A DNA stretch of 5,639 bases from Oscillospiraceae bacterium (lineage in GTDB: Bacteria; Bacillota; Clostridia; Oscillospirales; Oscillospiraceae): NCBI GenBank assembly GCA_017539635.1, contig JAFYCQ010000063.1:1-5639 (forward strand). The letters are read 5' to 3'. A program made the translations under genes and the position numbers. Under the pieces are notes generated by a model. That model searched no databases and was not told where the DNA came from. It saw only the letters and a list, made by a program, of their open reading frames with translations. Below, piece after piece: positions 4,892-5,639 of the stretch (position 1 is its first letter; each line of letters starts with the position of its first letter).

Positions 4892-5639
4892 ATGAAAAGA
4901 GCCATAACAATATTATTGGCTTTTCTGCTTGTTTTTTCCTTCGCCTCAGCCTTTACCGCCCTGGCGGCCTCGCCCCTGGACGGGATAAGCTATTACGGCG
5001 GGAGGAACAGGTGCGTTATGACCTCGGCCCAGGCAAAGGCCTACGCCGCGGCCGTTGACAGTCTGCCGAAGAACGGCAGCAGGGCGGCCCTTGTGGATGT
5101 GGCGGGAGACGGCTTTCCGCTGCTTGTGACCATAAGCGATTATTCGGCAGAGACCGGCGCGGGCTACACCTCCGTCTGGGAGTACCGGGACGGCAAGGCG
5201 GTCAAATACAACTTTTCAAAGGACGGCTCCATGTTCGACGCCGCGCCCCAGGGCTTTTCCGTGGGCACGATTTACGGCAAAGGAGTCCTCTGCGCCGCCT
5301 CCTCCGGCGGCGGGGGAGTGAACAGGAATGAGGGCGAGCTTTTCTACCAGGTGGAAAAGTCGCGCCTCACCCTCAATCATACCATCTGGAAGGTCAACGG
5401 CTCCGACCCCGCCACCTATATCGACGGGAAGCTCTTCGCCAAAGAGCGGGATGAGGACTGGTACTTCAACGCACCCTATAAGATCATCGGCTGGGAGGAG
5501 CAGTATGTCATAAGCGAAGTGGGCTCCGACCTGTTTATTATTATCGACACCACCCCGGCGGCCGACGCGGCCGCGGCTTTAGCTGCCTATGCCGAAAAGG
5601 CCGGCGCCGACGTGAACGTAAAGGTCATGGGCGCCGCCG
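4892..5639 (+). CDS. Exported protein of unknown function, 3' partial
   Basis: The frame runs open from the ATG at 4892 to the window edge, giving 249 codons without a stop, so the C-terminus is missing. The ATG is preceded by AAAGGAAG (4876-4883), with about 10 nt from AGGA to the start. Residues 1-26 form a classic signal peptide: MKR, a hydrophobic core ITILLAFLLVFSF, and an ALAA cleavage region giving a mature start near SPLDG. No lipobox cysteine is present. Residues about 66-80 (ALVDVAGDGFPLLVT) resemble the DxxGDGxPxLLV motif found in single FG-GAP/VCBS-like repeats of secreted Clostridia proteins, followed by VWEYRDGKAVKY. This suggests a beta-rich extracellular domain, possibly binding Ca through D69 and D73. 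Residues 139-142 are a Gly run, and residues about 223-238 are Ala-rich and probably helical. I cannot name the family or function. It is divergent from greA and has its own putative promoter. Confidence 0.85.
   Translation, partial: MKRAITILLAFLLVFSFASAFTALAASPLDGISYYGGRNRCVMTSAQAKAYAAAVDSLPKNGSRAALVDVAGDGFPLLVTISDYSAETGAGYTSVWEYRDGKAVKYNFSKDGSMFDAAPQGFSVGTIYGKGVLCAASSGGGGVNRNEGELFYQVEKSRLTLNHTIWKVNGSDPATYIDGKLFAKERDEDWYFNAPYKIIGWEEQYVISEVGSDLFIIIDTTPAADAAAALAAYAEKAGADVNVKVMGAA

Overview
The window looks like ordinary chromosome from a fairly GC-rich, low-G+C-phylum (Firmicutes-type) bacterium, most likely a Clostridia/Oscillospiraceae relative. This is an inference from four things: an EnvC/PcsB-type coiled-coil LytM protein, a greA-lysS gene pair, purine-rich Shine-Dalgarno (SD) sites, and a textbook sigma-A-type promoter. 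No phage, transposase, CRISPR, toxin-antitoxin or other defence-like gene is visible. I do not see a new multi-gene system. The unusual points are small-scale.

Left part, + strand: the 3' end of a murein-hydrolase-activator-like gene (1-921, 5' end outside the window) ends in a strong intrinsic terminator (933-968). The terminator's right arm also carries the apparent SD of the next gene, an unrecognised 251-aa protein read from a TTG start (967-1722).

Middle, - strand: a probable transcription unit reads greA (4694-4218), then lysS (4044-2548), then a COG1237-type metallo-beta-lactamase-fold gene (2544-1717). It is driven by a TTGACA-17-TATACT promoter at 4739-4767. LysS and the hydrolase gene are only 3 nt apart. 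The 173-bp greA-lysS spacer holds two copies of an imperfect palindromic repeat with an identical 31-bp core. The hydrolase gene runs tail-to-tail into the unknown gene; their 6-bp overlap is the self-complementary TTATAA, which encodes Leu-stop on both strands.

Right part, + strand: a gene for an exported protein (4892 to beyond the window end) is divergent from greA. Its putative promoter overlaps a short tandem repeat. The shared intergenic region also contains a small palindrome.

Functionally the window combines cell-wall turnover (EnvC-like activator), transcript-elongation rescue (GreA), lysine charging of tRNA (LysS), an uncharacterised metallohydrolase, and two proteins of unknown role, one cytoplasmic and one secreted.
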